A DNA stretch of 64,000 nt from JALCLA01 sp965653565 (GCA_965653565.1 CBFHAI010000009.1:54083-118082), one strand, 5' to 3'. Positions 17,665 to 26,620 are shown, counted from the first letter of the stretch. Translations and numbers: made by a program. The notes: a model not told the origin generated them from the letters alone.

Positions 17665-18852
17665 GTGGACCTGCCTGCCGCCCATCCCGCAACCGACCGC
17701 GATCTGGCCGCCCTGGCCGATGCCTGCGTGCTCTGCGGGCTGTGCCTGCCGGTGTGTCCGACCTACGCGCTCGATCGCACCGAAGGCGAGTCGCCGCGCG
17801 GCCGGATCATGCTGATGAAGGGTTTGGCCGAGGGCCGGCTGCAGCCCGAACCGGGCGCGCTGGCGCATCTGGATCACTGCCTGGCTTGCCGCAACTGCGA
17901 GCAGGTCTGCCCGGCGCAGGTGAATTATGGCGCATTGCTCACCGGCAGTCGCGCCCGGCTGCGCGAACGGCGGCAGATCGGCCGGCAGCAGCGTGCGCTG
18001 GAATGGTTGTTTGCCGGCCGCGCCCGGTTGCGGGCCGGGCTGGCGGTTGCGCGGTGGCTGCGGCCGTTGCTGCCCCGCTCCGCACGGCTAGCGCCGAGAC
18101 CGCCGGCAGCATCGACGTTCGCTTCGACCTATCTGCCAGGCGGCGCGAGTCGCGGCCGGGTCGCCCTGTTCATGGGATGCCTCGGCCGGCATTTCGATGC
18201 GGACACGGCGCGCGCGGCGATCGCGTTGCTGACCCGATTGGGATGGCAGGTCGACGTGCCGATCGATCAGGGCTGCTGCGGCGCCGTGCACAGGCATGGT
18301 GGCGACGACGACACCGCGCGGCAGCTGGGCAACGTCAATCGACGCGCATTCGCGCAAGCCGATCGGGTCGCAATCGTCACGATCGCCAGCGGCTGCCACG
18401 AAACCTTTGCGCAGAGCCTGGCCGACGGATGGCCGATTCCTGTTCGCGATATTTTCGATTTCCTGCGTAACGACGAGGAGTTCGCAAGACTCCAGTTTCG
18501 CGCTGCCGCGCCAGGCACCTCGATCGCGTTGCATCTGCCGTGCACGCAGCGCACCGTCGTACGCAATGCCGCCCGCATCGCGCCACTGCTCGAACGCATC
18601 CCGGCGCTCGACATCAGGTTGCTGCCGGAAACCGGCTGTTGCGGCGCCGCCGGCACGCACATGCTGGTCGAACCCGAACGCGCGGCGGCGTTGCGCGCGC
18701 CGCTTCTCGCTGCCGTCGCCGCGAGCGGCGCGGCTACACTGTGCACGTCGAACGTCGGCTGCCGATTGCACTTGGCGGCGGGACTCGACAGCGGCGCGTC
18801 CGCCTTGCGCACGCGCCATCCGATCGAATTGCTGGCCGAGCATCTGCCATGA
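17665..18852 (+). CDS. GlcF/GlpC-like (Fe-S)-binding oxidoreductase subunit
   Basis: The protein has two 4Fe-4S motifs: CVLCGLCLPVCP at about residues 21-32 (from GTG 17665) and CLACRNCEQVCP further on. Two CCG-type domains follow (GCCGAVHRHGG and GCCGAAGTHML), the layout of glycolate oxidase subunit GlcF and related electron-transfer subunits. I place the start at GTG 17665; the frame is open to a GTG at 17599, but that part overlaps a TGCTAGCAT sequence that looks more like a -10 region. No FAD-linked GlcD/GlcE partner is nearby, so the dehydrogenase it serves is unknown. Its stop overlaps coq7 as ATGA. Confidence 0.85.
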   Translation: MDLPAAHPATDRDLAALADACVLCGLCLPVCPTYALDRTEGESPRGRIMLMKGLAEGRLQPEPGALAHLDHCLACRNCEQVCPAQVNYGALLTGSRARLRERRQIGRQQRALEWLFAGRARLRAGLAVARWLRPLLPRSARLAPRPPAASTFASTYLPGGASRGRVALFMGCLGRHFDADTARAAIALLTRLGWQVDVPIDQGCCGAVHRHGGDDDTARQLGNVNRRAFAQADRVAIVTIASGCHETFAQSLADGWPIPVRDIFDFLRNDEEFARLQFRAAAPGTSIALHLPCTQRTVVRNAARIAPLLERIPALDIRLLPETGCCGAAGTHMLVEPERAAALRAPLLAAVAASGAATLCTSNVGCRLHLAAGLDSGASALRTRHPIELLAEHLP

Positions 18853-19493
18853 CCGCACGCCAATATTCCCGCCTCGATCGCGTGCTGATGCGCATCGATC
18901 ACGCGTTGACGACCACGCTGGTCGACGGCGCGCACTCGGAACGCGCCACTCCGGCCACCGATACCCCCGATCTCGTGCTCGACGATGCCGCGCGCCGCCA
19001 CGCCTCGGGCTTGATGCGCATCAATCATACCGGCGAAGTCTGTGCGCAGGCGCTATACGTGGGTCAGGCCGTGGTGGCGCGCGACGAGAAAACCCGATGC
19101 GATCTGCAACGCGCGGCGCAGGAAGAAACCGATCACCTGGCCTGGTGCGCCGAACGTCTGGCGGAACTCGACAGTCGACCCAGCCTGCTCAATCCGTTGT
19201 GGTACGCGGGCAGCTATGCGATCGGCGTCGTCGCGGGGCTTGCCGGCGATGGCTGGAACCTCGGCTTCGTGGTCGAAACCGAGCGCCAGGTGGAAGCCCA
19301 TCTCGAAGAACATCTCGAATCGCTGCCTGCCGGCGACGAACGCAGCCGCGCGATTCTGCGCACGATGAAGGCCGACGAGGCGCGCCATGCGGATCACGCG
19401 CAGGCGGCCGGCGCACGTCGGTTGCCGCAGCCGATTCCGCGCCTGATGGCGCTCGGTTCGGCAATGATGAAGGCGGTCGCTTACCGCATTTGA
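18849..19493 (+). CDS. coq7: Coq7-type di-iron hydroxylase of ubiquinone biosynthesis
   Basis: The 214-residue protein fits the Coq7/CAT5 family. It has the di-iron ligands in RINHTGEVCAQALY, EETDHLAW, VETERQVEAHLEEHLE and MKADEARHADHA. It hydroxylates the demethoxy-quinone intermediate in ubiquinone synthesis, at the membrane. The start codon overlaps the glcF-like stop, so the two are co-translated. That coupling hints that the upstream Fe-S protein may feed or use the quinone pool; this is inference. Confidence 0.95.
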   Translation: MTARQYSRLDRVLMRIDHALTTTLVDGAHSERATPATDTPDLVLDDAARRHASGLMRINHTGEVCAQALYVGQAVVARDEKTRCDLQRAAQEETDHLAWCAERLAELDSRPSLLNPLWYAGSYAIGVVAGLAGDGWNLGFVVETERQVEAHLEEHLESLPAGDERSRAILRTMKADEARHADHAQAAGARRLPQPIPRLMALGSAMMKAVAYRI

Positions 19494-19584
19494 TGGGCGA
19501 GACCGCCGCGAATCGCGGCGGCTGCGACGTTCGGCGACACAACTGCGTAATAGGTGGACCTGTCCCATCTTTGGAGAAGTCCGC

Positions 19585-20730
19585 ATGATTCGACGCCCTC
19601 TCGCTCGCCTGCGGAATCTGCTCGCGGTTTTTCTCGCCTGCACTGCCCTGGCCCACGCCGACAGCCCTCCGATCAACCCGACCGGCTTGCGTGGCGATGT
19701 GAGTGGCACCTGGTACAACCCAGCGCAGCCCGGCCACGGGTTGACGGTGGAAGTGATCGATCGTGGCCGCGCCACCGTCGCATGGTTCACCTTCGACACC
19801 ACCGGCAAACCGATGTGGCTGTTCGGCCTGGCGACGATCGAAGAACACAGGTTGCGCGCACAGATGTCGACCTCGAGCGGCGCACGCTTCGGGCCGGACT
19901 TCGACCCGGAAGCGGTCGTCACCGCGCCTTGGGGCGAGCTGGTGCTCGATTTCATCGGCTGCGAGTCCGGCACCTTGCGCTGGACCCCGACGGCCGCCGG
20001 CTTCACGGCAGGCAGCATGCCGTTGAGCCGCCTCACCGCCGTGCAAGGCACACGCTGCAACACTGAAGAAGAATTCTCCGAGACGCGCGCGTTTTCGCTC
20101 GAACACGGCAACCTGGATTTCGAAGCCGTGTTCGCCGATCGCCCGCCGAACGAAGATCAGTTCTACGAACTCGACTACGTGTACGAACCGCTGCCCGCGC
20201 CGATCACGGGCCGCCTCGGCGTGCGCCTGTCGGGCAACAATCATTCCGACGATTTGGCGATGCTGGTCAAGCGCGAACTCAAAGGCCTGGAACCCGATGC
20301 GATCTATCGCGTCGAAGTGGAAGCCGAGATCGCCAGCAACGTGCCGTCCGGCTGTGCCGGCGTGGGTGGTTCGCCGGGCGAAGGCGTGTACCTCAAACTC
20401 GGCGCTTCGACGCAAGAACCGCTGGCGACGACGGCCGCCGACGGCTGGCTGCGCCTGAACATCGATTACGGCCAGCAATCGCAATCGGGCGCCAATGCGC
20501 TGGTCGTGGGCACGCTCGGCAATTCCTACTCTTGCGATGCCGGCACGCAGGCGCCGTGGGAATTGCGCACGATTTCGACCAAGGGCCAGATGCTGCGTGT
20601 GCAGACCGACGCGTCGGGTTCGATGTGGCTCGTGGTCGGCAGCGACAGCGCGTTCGAAGGCCGCACCGATTTCTACATCACCGCGGTGCGTGCGCGGCTG
20701 CAGATCGTCACCGGCGCCCAGACGCCCTGA
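19585..20730 (+). CDS. Exported protein of unknown function
   Basis: The 381-residue product has a signal peptide (MIRRPLARLRNLLAVFLA, cleavage near AHA-DS). It then carries a domain beginning GTWYNPAQPGHGLTVEV and continuing WFTFDTTGKPMWLFG and GCESGTLRW, a beta-rich module that I recall as common in Xanthomonad exported proteins. The second half (about 160-380) looks like a separate beta-sandwich. A GGAGAAG ribosome site sits just upstream of the ATG. There is no DGFE tail. It is convergent with dsbC. Function unknown. Confidence 0.8.
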   Translation: MIRRPLARLRNLLAVFLACTALAHADSPPINPTGLRGDVSGTWYNPAQPGHGLTVEVIDRGRATVAWFTFDTTGKPMWLFGLATIEEHRLRAQMSTSSGARFGPDFDPEAVVTAPWGELVLDFIGCESGTLRWTPTAAGFTAGSMPLSRLTAVQGTRCNTEEEFSETRAFSLEHGNLDFEAVFADRPPNEDQFYELDYVYEPLPAPITGRLGVRLSGNNHSDDLAMLVKRELKGLEPDAIYRVEVEAEIASNVPSGCAGVGGSPGEGVYLKLGASTQEPLATTAADGWLRLNIDYGQQSQSGANALVVGTLGNSYSCDAGTQAPWELRTISTKGQMLRVQTDASGSMWLVVGSDSAFEGRTDFYITAVRARLQIVTGAQTP

Positions 20731-20741
20731 CCACGCCAACT

Positions 20742-20768
20742 GCGCCCGCGCGCGAGACGCGCGGGCGC
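20742..20768. terminator. GC-rich hairpin between convergent genes
   Basis: GCGCCCGCGCG (20742-20752) and CGCGCGGGCGC (20758-20768) form a perfect 11-base stem with a five-base loop between the exported-protein gene and dsbC. No T-run follows, but the position fits a shared terminator. Confidence 0.6.
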
Positions 20769-20773
20769 GGACG

Positions 20774-21484
20774 TCATCGCGCGGCGGTTTCCAGACGCGC
20801 GAGCATCTGGTCCGGCGGCAGATAGCCCACCATGTTGCCGGTTGCATCGATCACCATCGGCGTGCCGGTGACGCCGACGCGAGCCGCCAGCGCAAAGCTG
20901 TCGGCCACCTTGTTCGGACAGCTCTTGGGCTCCGGCGCCGTGCCGGCCTTGGCCAGCGTGAAGGCCTGCTTGCGATCGGCCGCGCACCACACCGATACGG
21001 CCTTCTCGAACGACGGCGAGTTCAATCCGCCGCGCGGGAACAACAGATACTCGACCGTGATGCCGCGCTTGTTGTACTCGGCGATGTCGTGGTGCATGCG
21101 CTGGCAGTAGCCGCAGTCGAAATCGGTGAACACCGACACCGTGTACTTCGGATTGTCCGCCGCGAACACGATGCGCTGGTCGGGACCGACCGCCGCCAGC
21201 GCGTCGCGCCGCAGCGTGTTCTTGCGCAGTGCGGTGAGATTCTGCTTGCCGTCGACGCGCCACAACTCGCCGATGAAGAGGTTCTGGCCGTCCTCGCTGA
21301 CATAGACGACCTGGCCGTCGAGCACGGCCTCGTAATAGCCGTTCGATGCGGCGGGCGACAGCGATTCCAATTTCGCGGCGGGCGCCATTTTGTGCAGCGC
21401 CGCGCGTACTTCGACTTCGCCGGCGAAGGCCGGCGCACTCATCGCAGCGGCCATCGCCACCGCAACCCCGATTCTCAGCGTCAT
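20774..21484 (-). CDS. dsbC: Periplasmic thiol:disulfide interchange protein DsbC
   Basis: The 236-residue protein has a signal peptide (MTLRIGVAVAMAAAMSAPAFA), an N-terminal dimerisation domain, and a thioredoxin-like domain with the active site FDCGYCQRMH and the cis-proline VTGTPMV. DsbC isomerises wrong disulfides in the periplasm. ATG 21484 follows GGAAGAG and starts the signal peptide. It is monocistronic here. Confidence 0.93.
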   Translation of the reverse strand: MTLRIGVAVAMAAAMSAPAFAGEVEVRAALHKMAPAAKLESLSPAASNGYYEAVLDGQVVYVSEDGQNLFIGELWRVDGKQNLTALRKNTLRRDALAAVGPDQRIVFAADNPKYTVSVFTDFDCGYCQRMHHDIAEYNKRGITVEYLLFPRGGLNSPSFEKAVSVWCAADRKQAFTLAKAGTAPEPKSCPNKVADSFALAARVGVTGTPMVIDATGNMVGYLPPDQMLARLETAAR

Positions 21485-21590
21485 CGCACTCTTCCGCCTC
21501 GCTCCGGACTGGAGCGATGCACGGACTGCGCGCATTGCGACGAAGTTTCAACGCTTCATCGCATATCGGCTCGAACGGCCCGCGGCAGCC

Positions 21591-22070
21591 TTACTCGCGC
21601 TGCGCGGCGCGGCGCGATTCGATCGGGATCTCGGACTGGCTCGGATAGGCGTAGCGTTCGATGCCGAGCGCCAGATAGCGGCGCGCGAGCACCGGATTGG
21701 AGGCGTCGATCACCGAACGCGCGCGCAGCACGTCGGCATCGGTGGGCACGTATGCGAACAGGAACGCGCCGCCCTGGCGCGCGTGTTTGAGATCGTCTTC
21801 GAGATAGCCGATCTCGGTGCCAACCGCGCTCGCCACTTCCTGGCGGATGCGATCGAACCAGCCGGAACCCTTGGCCGACTCAAGTTGGCCGATGACGAAT
21901 TCACCGCTCGCCGCGGCGACGTCGTCGTCCGCGAAGCCGGCACCGATCAGCGCATGCCGCACTTCCTGCGCGCGATCGAGGCTGCCGTAGCCGGCGACGA
22001 TGTAGTTGCGCGGATAGAACACGCCCCACGAGTGATCCGATTCCTTGAAGAAATCCCAATGCTTGGTCAT
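21591..22070 (-). CDS. Conserved hypothetical protein (159 aa)
   Basis: No signal peptide or membrane span is visible. The first part (FYPRNYIVAGYGSLDRAQE then RHALIGAGF) reads like a small alpha/beta domain, similar in feel to stress-protein YflT-type modules. The second half is helical (SGWFDRIRQEVASAVGTEI) followed by FLFAYVPTDADVLRARSVI. ATG 22070 has a good AGGAG eight bases upstream. It stands alone and is divergent from the metallothionein gene. Function not known. Confidence 0.75.
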   Translation of the reverse strand: MTKHWDFFKESDHSWGVFYPRNYIVAGYGSLDRAQEVRHALIGAGFADDDVAAASGEFVIGQLESAKGSGWFDRIRQEVASAVGTEIGYLEDDLKHARQGGAFLFAYVPTDADVLRARSVIDASNPVLARRYLALGIERYAYPSQSEIPIESRRAAQRE

Positions 22071-22285
22071 CGCACACTCCTGGCTGGCCGGATGAGCGAT
22101 CTCAGCAACGCTCGTGCCAAGCGGCAATTGCGCGGAATTGGCGGCGTTTGCGCGCCGCGGTCATGCAACGCGCAAGAAGCCGCGCGCGCGGCCTTGCAGA
22201 TCGCCCTGGGCACAGTCCGCTTGCGTAACCGCAGATTCATTGCGGCGGCGGGAAACTGTCGGCCCGCCCCAGCGGAGATGCCGTC

Positions 22286-22480
22286 ATGATCGTTCAACCC
22301 GCCCGCGAATGCGCGCACCTGCCCTGCACCTGCGAGGTGCCGATCGACCAGACTTATTGCAGCGACGATTGCAGCATGAAGGCCGCGCATGGCGGCGAAC
22401 ATGTCGATTGCGATTGCGGCCATGCCGATTGCGGCCGCGATCTGTCGCTGAGCGAGGAAGAAGCGCCGCGTGCGGCGTGA
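22286..22480 (+). CDS. Bacterial metallothionein-like protein (64 aa)
   Basis: The small protein has nine Cys and four His residues in the bacterial SmtA/BmtA pattern: CAHLPCTC, YCSDDC, GEHVDCDCGHADCG. The spacing matches the zinc-finger-plus-cluster fold of prokaryotic metallothioneins, which bind Zn, Cd or Cu in the cytosol. GGAG lies eight bases before the ATG. It is a single gene; no SmtB-type repressor adjoins it. The family assignment rests on the cysteine pattern alone. Confidence 0.8.
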   Translation: MIVQPARECAHLPCTCEVPIDQTYCSDDCSMKAAHGGEHVDCDCGHADCGRDLSLSEEEAPRAA

Positions 22481-22615
22481 TCGGAGCTGCCGCGCAGCGG
22501 GTGCCCGAGTTCGAAAAGCGTCGACGCCGCGCTGCGAATTTCGCATCATCGGCACAGGGAATTGCGCATAGTCTCGGCGGATTGCGTTGCCGGTCCGGCC
22601 GAACGAATCTTCCGC

Positions 22616-22647
22616 TCAAAATTCATCGATTTCAAAATTCATCGATT
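22616..22647 (+). repeat. Two-copy 16-bp tandem repeat upstream of the PQQ dehydrogenase
   Basis: TCAAAATTCATCGATT occurs twice head-to-tail (22616-22631 and 22632-22647), ending 20 bases before the start codon. It is AT-rich in a GC-rich region and may contribute to the promoter or 5' leader. Confidence 0.6.
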
Positions 22648-22667
22648 CCAATCCGAGGAGTGATCGC

Positions 22668-23801
22668 ATGAGCCGCAACCTGGTCCGTTCGATGTTGATG
22701 CTCGCGTGCAGCAGCGCGTTCGCGCTGCCGGCATTGGCAGCCGAAGCCGCCGCGACGACGCCTTTCAAAGTCACGCAGGTCGCGAAGTTCAGCGAGCCCT
22801 GGGCGATGACGTTCCTGCCCGATGGCCGCTTGCTCGTCACCGAAAAGAAGGGCGCGCTCAAGCTCTACCAGATCGGCGGCAAGAGCGGCGATGTCACCGG
22901 CGTACCGGCCGTGGCTTACGGCGGGCAAGGCGGTTTGGGCGACGTAGTGCTGCATCCGGACTTCGCGCAGAACGGCCTGGTTTATCTGAGCTACGCCGAG
23001 GCCGGCGCGACCGGGCTCTCCGGCGCGGCGGTGGCGCGTGCCAAGTTGACGTTCGACGAAGCCGGCGGCGGCGCGCTGTCGGATCTGGAAGTGATCTGGC
23101 GGCAGGAACCGAAAGTCGAAGGCCAGGGTCATTTCGGCCATCGCATCGCGTTCGGTCGCGACGGCCTGCTTTTCATCAGTTCCGGCGACCGCCAGAAGTT
23201 CGATCCGGCGCAGGATATGAAAGCCAATCTGGGCAAGATCCTGCGGCTCAACGATGACGGCACGCCGGCGAAAGACAATCCGTTCGCCGACCAGGGCGGC
23301 GTCACCGCGCAGATCTGGTCGCTCGGCCATCGCAATCCGCTCGGCCTGGCCTTCGATGCGCAGGGCAGGCTGTGGAACAGCGAGATGGGTCCGAAAGGCG
23401 GCGACGAACTCAATCTCGTGCAGCGCGGTGCCAATTACGGCTACCCGATCGTTTCGAACGGCGATCACTACGAAGGCAAGGATATTCCCGACCACCCCAC
23501 CCGGCCCGAATTCGCCGCACCGAAAGTGTGGTGGACGCCGGTGATTTCGCCGTCGAGCCTGATCTTCTATTCGGGCACGGTCTTCCCCGACTGGAAGGGC
23601 GACGCGTTCATCGGCGGTTTGTCGGGCAAAGCGCTGGTGCGCATCGAAGTCGACGGCGACAGCGCGAAGGAAGCGGCGCGCTATCCGATGCGTCAGCGCA
23701 TCCGCGAAGTCGAACAGGGCCCGGAAGGCGACCTGTGGCTGCTGGAAGACGAAACCAGCGGCGTCGGCGGAAACCTGCTGCGCCTGACCGTGCCGGAGTG
23801 A
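22668..23801 (+). CDS. PQQ-dependent soluble aldose sugar dehydrogenase-like protein (YliI/Asd type)
   Basis: The 377-residue exported protein (signal peptide MSRNLVRSMLMLACSSAFALPALA) is a six-bladed propeller of the GDH-B/YliI family. It has EPWAMTFLPDGRLLVTEK at the start, GQGHFGHRIAFGRDG, WSLGHRNPLGLAFD (catalytic His of the family), and NYGYPIVSNGDHY. It oxidises aldoses in the periplasm using PQQ. GAGGAG precedes ATG 22668. No pqq genes are in the window, so cofactor would come from elsewhere or from outside. Confidence 0.9.
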   Translation: MSRNLVRSMLMLACSSAFALPALAAEAAATTPFKVTQVAKFSEPWAMTFLPDGRLLVTEKKGALKLYQIGGKSGDVTGVPAVAYGGQGGLGDVVLHPDFAQNGLVYLSYAEAGATGLSGAAVARAKLTFDEAGGGALSDLEVIWRQEPKVEGQGHFGHRIAFGRDGLLFISSGDRQKFDPAQDMKANLGKILRLNDDGTPAKDNPFADQGGVTAQIWSLGHRNPLGLAFDAQGRLWNSEMGPKGGDELNLVQRGANYGYPIVSNGDHYEGKDIPDHPTRPEFAAPKVWWTPVISPSSLIFYSGTVFPDWKGDAFIGGLSGKALVRIEVDGDSAKEAARYPMRQRIREVEQGPEGDLWLLEDETSGVGGNLLRLTVPE

Positions 23802-23923
23802 GGCCTGAACGTGGCGAACCGGCCACTCTCTTCGCGGCGCGCGGCGTTCGTTTCGCCGCGCGTCGATCGGCCGGCCCGGCGCAGGGCGTATTCTTGCCGC
23901 ACTTCCCCGTGAGGATCGCGTCG

Positions 23924-24310
23924 ATGCGCGCCCGTCTTTCGCTCGTCCCTTTCCTCGTCCTGGCGCTGGCCGCCTGCCAGCAGGCGTCGACCGACAGTCC
24001 TGTCGCGACGGACACCGCGCAAGCCGCCGCCGCACCGGCCGGGTTGCCGGAAACCGAAGCGATGCGGGCCGAACACTGGTGGACCTGCGGCGATGTGCCG
24101 ATCTCGACCCAGCTCAAGGGCGAAATGCTGATGCTCAGCGGCCCGTTCGGCGAACGCAGCCTGCCGCCGCAGAAGACGGTGTCGGGCGTGCGCTACGCCG
24201 ACGACAAGGGCAACGAGTTCTGGCCGCAGGGCGAAGCGGCGATGCTCAAGGTCGACTGGAAGGAAATGAAGCCCTGCACCGCCGACGAGCCGGCCGCAGC
24301 GGCCGGCTGA
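23924..24310 (+). CDS. MliC-like lysozyme-inhibitor lipoprotein
   Basis: The 128-residue protein starts with a lipoprotein signal (VLALAACQQ, lipobox Cys at residue 19). After an Ala/Pro linker it has WTCGDVPISTQLKG, then GVRYADDKGNEFW and GEAAMLKVD, ending KPC. The two cysteines and the ARYA-type and EFW motifs match the MliC/PliC fold that inhibits C-type lysozyme at the outer membrane. An alternative GTG start lies five codons upstream. Confidence in the family is moderate. Confidence 0.75.
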   Translation: MRARLSLVPFLVLALAACQQASTDSPVATDTAQAAAAPAGLPETEAMRAEHWWTCGDVPISTQLKGEMLMLSGPFGERSLPPQKTVSGVRYADDKGNEFWPQGEAAMLKVDWKEMKPCTADEPAAAAG

Positions 24311-24325
24311 TCGATCGCCGCCGGG

Positions 24326-25588
24326 CTACTGCCCGCTGATCCAGCGCAACACCAGCCCCGCCACCCAGCCGCCGTACGTGCCGAGCGCGTAGCCGAGCAC
24401 CGCGAGCAGCACGCCGACCGGCGCCAGCGCCGGATGGAACGCGCTGGCCACGATCGGTGCACTCGCGGCGCCGCCGATATTGGCCTGCGAGCCGACCGCC
24501 AGATAGAACATCGGCGCGCGGATCAGCTTGGCCACGATGAACAGGATCGCGCCGTGGATCAGGATCCAGATCAGGCCGACCAGGAACAGTTCGGGATCCG
24601 AGAACACCGCGCGGATGTCCATGTGCATGCCGATGGTGGCGACCAGCACATACAGCGCCGCCGAGCCGACCTTCGATGCGCCGGCGCCTTCGAGATTGCG
24701 CGCGCTGGTGAACGACAGGATCAGGCCCGCCGTGGTGGCGATGACGACGATCCAGAAGAAGGTCGAGGTCAGGCTGTAGGCCGCCAGATGCGGCGCGTGT
24801 TCGGCGATCCATGGCGCGATCGCGCCGCCGAGGAAATGCGACAGGCCGGTGAATCCCAGGCCGATCGACAGGATCAGCATCAGGTCTTTGGTGGTGGTGA
24901 CGCGCGTGGTCTCGGCCTGGAATTTCTCGATGCGCATGCGCAGGTCTTCGATCGCGCTGGTGTCGGCGCCGAAGCGTTTGTCGATCGCCACGCTGCGTCC
25001 GGCGATGTACAGCAGGAATGCCATCCACAGATTCGCGATGATCACATCGACCGCGACGAATTTCGCGAATATGCCAGGGCCGACATCGAACACTTCCTTC
25101 ATCGCCGCCTGGTTGGCGCCGCCGCCGATCCAACTGCCGGCCTGCGCCGACATGCCGCGCCATACGCTTTCCGGGCCGAGGTCGGCCAGCAGTGAGGGAT
25201 TGATCGAGCCCATGATCCACAGCGCCACCGGTCCGCCGATCAGCACGCCCAGCGTGCCGGCGAGGAACATGATCAGCGCTTTCGGGCCCAGGCGCAGGAT
25301 GCCGCCCAGATCGCACGAGAGGGTCAGCAGGATGAGCGAGGTCGGCAACAAATAATCAGCCGCCATCCGGTAAAGGTTCGAGTTGGCGCCATCGATCAGC
25401 CCGACGGTGTTGAACAGGCCCGGGATGAAATAGCAAAGCAGCAGCGACGGCACATAGGTGTAAAAGCGCTTCCAGAACGGCTTTTCGCTGTTGCTGGTGG
25501 CGAACACGAAGGCCAGCACCGCGAACAGCAGGCCCAGGATCACGGCATCGTTGGTGATCAGCGCGGTCGAAGCGGGAGGAGCCTGCAT
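24326..25588 (-). CDS. DUF819-family integral membrane protein
   Basis: The 420-residue protein has about 11 hydrophobic segments and the motifs of the DUF819 (YjcL-like) family: SWIGGGANQAAMKEV, an early GLFNTVGLID, and GSQANIGGAASAPIVASAF near the C-terminus, with the repeated GGxN/NIGG pattern of two inverted halves. The family is predicted to be a transporter; the substrate is unknown. ATG 25588 is chosen as the first start before the hydrophobic region, though the ribosome site is weak. It is convergent with the MliC-like gene, 15 bases apart. Confidence 0.85.
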   Translation of the reverse strand: MQAPPASTALITNDAVILGLLFAVLAFVFATSNSEKPFWKRFYTYVPSLLLCYFIPGLFNTVGLIDGANSNLYRMAADYLLPTSLILLTLSCDLGGILRLGPKALIMFLAGTLGVLIGGPVALWIMGSINPSLLADLGPESVWRGMSAQAGSWIGGGANQAAMKEVFDVGPGIFAKFVAVDVIIANLWMAFLLYIAGRSVAIDKRFGADTSAIEDLRMRIEKFQAETTRVTTTKDLMLILSIGLGFTGLSHFLGGAIAPWIAEHAPHLAAYSLTSTFFWIVVIATTAGLILSFTSARNLEGAGASKVGSAALYVLVATIGMHMDIRAVFSDPELFLVGLIWILIHGAILFIVAKLIRAPMFYLAVGSQANIGGAASAPIVASAFHPALAPVGVLLAVLGYALGTYGGWVAGLVLRWISGQ

Positions 25589-25691
25589 GCGTGCGATGTC
25601 TGGATTTCGAAGGAAGCGCGACCGTACACCACGCGGCTCAGGCCGCCAACCGCGGCGCGTCAAATCCGCGGCGCAGGAATAGAATCGTTAC

Positions 25692-26048
25692 ATGGACATC
25701 TTCAAGATCTTCAGCGTCGAAGCCGCGCACCGCCTGCCGAACGTGCCGCCCGGCCACAAATGCGCACGGTTGCATGGACATTCGTTCCGCATCGAAATCC
25801 ACGTCGCGGGCGAACCCGGGTCCGAGACCGGCTGGGTGATGGACTTCGCCGACGTCAAGACGGCGTTCCGGCCGCTGTACGAGCAGCTCGATCATCACTA
25901 TCTCAACGAGATTCCCGGGCTGGAGAATCCGACCAGCGAGCGCATCGCGGTGTGGATCTGGGCGCGGCTCAAGCCGGTGCTCCCGGAGTTGAGCGAGATC
26001 GTGGTGCACGAGACCTGCACCTCGGGCTGTCGCTATCGCGGTCCTTGA
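25692..26048 (+). CDS. queD: 6-carboxytetrahydropterin synthase
   Basis: The 118-residue protein belongs to the PTPS/QueD family. Zinc ligands are seen in VEAAHRL and LHGHSF, the catalytic Cys in GHKCARLHGH, and the C-terminal HETCTSGCRYRG block that binds the pterin. It makes the CPH4 precursor of queuosine. It is transcribed alone, with a TAGAAT -10-like box shortly before the ATG. Confidence 0.95.
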   Translation: MDIFKIFSVEAAHRLPNVPPGHKCARLHGHSFRIEIHVAGEPGSETGWVMDFADVKTAFRPLYEQLDHHYLNEIPGLENPTSERIAVWIWARLKPVLPELSEIVVHETCTSGCRYRGP

Positions 26049-26148
26049 TCGGGGGTTTTTGTTGCGCCGCGTCAGTCGGCCTTTCCACGCCGAGAATCCT
26101 TGCCAGTAAACGTTTTCTGGCCGGGCTCAGCCTTTCACGGACGAAATA

Positions 26149-26163
26149 TGTTGCGCTGCAACA
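26149..26163. promoter_or_regulatory. PhaR-like operator upstream of the phasin gene
   Basis: TGTTGC and GCAACA form a perfect inverted repeat around GCT, 55 bases before the phasin ATG. TGCGCTGCAACA within it matches the PhaR consensus TGCRNYGCASMA, recalled from Ralstonia, at all but one position. PhaR represses phasins until PHB granules titrate it away. No phaR gene is in the window. Confidence 0.5.
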
Positions 26164-26217
26164 TCGAGAGGCGTAGGATTCGACTCGCAGTCTTTCCTTC
26201 TCTTCGAGGCTTTAACC

Positions 26218-26613
26218 ATGTTCGACCAGATCAACAGCCAGTTCGTCAGCATGACCAAGCAGTTCGCCGACTCGGCGATGAAGGCCAACAGCCTGGCACT
26301 GCAGAATTTCGAATACGCCGTCGGCGTGCAGCTCAACACCTTCGGCACCGGCGTCAGCGCCGCCGTGGCGTTCCTCGGCGAAGCCGCCGAAGTGCGTGAC
26401 GTGGAAGGCATGAAGGCGATCTTCCCGAAGGGCATCGCGCTGGCCAAGCAGTCGGGCGAGCAGCTCTACAACGCCAGCCAGGACGTCGTCGGCCAGTCGA
26501 TCAAGACCACCGAAGCCATCGGCCAGCTCTACCGCGCCCAGTTCGACGCCGCCAACGACACGGTCACCAAGAACGCCGCGGCCGCCGCCAAGACGGCCGG
26601 CGCCAAGCGCTAA
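26218..26613 (+). CDS. Phasin family protein
   Basis: The 131-residue, almost wholly helical protein has the phasin_2-like pattern: an N-terminal MFDQINSQFVSMTKQFADS, then NFEYAVGVQLNTF and EQLYNASQDVVGQSIKTT, and an Ala/Lys-rich tail ending AKTAGAKR. Phasins coat polyhydroxyalkanoate granules in the cytosol. A PhaR-like site lies upstream and a strong terminator downstream, so it is a single-gene unit. No pha synthesis gene adjoins it. Confidence 0.88.
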   Translation: MFDQINSQFVSMTKQFADSAMKANSLALQNFEYAVGVQLNTFGTGVSAAVAFLGEAAEVRDVEGMKAIFPKGIALAKQSGEQLYNASQDVVGQSIKTTEAIGQLYRAQFDAANDTVTKNAAAAAKTAGAKR

Positions 26614-26620
26614 GCATGAT

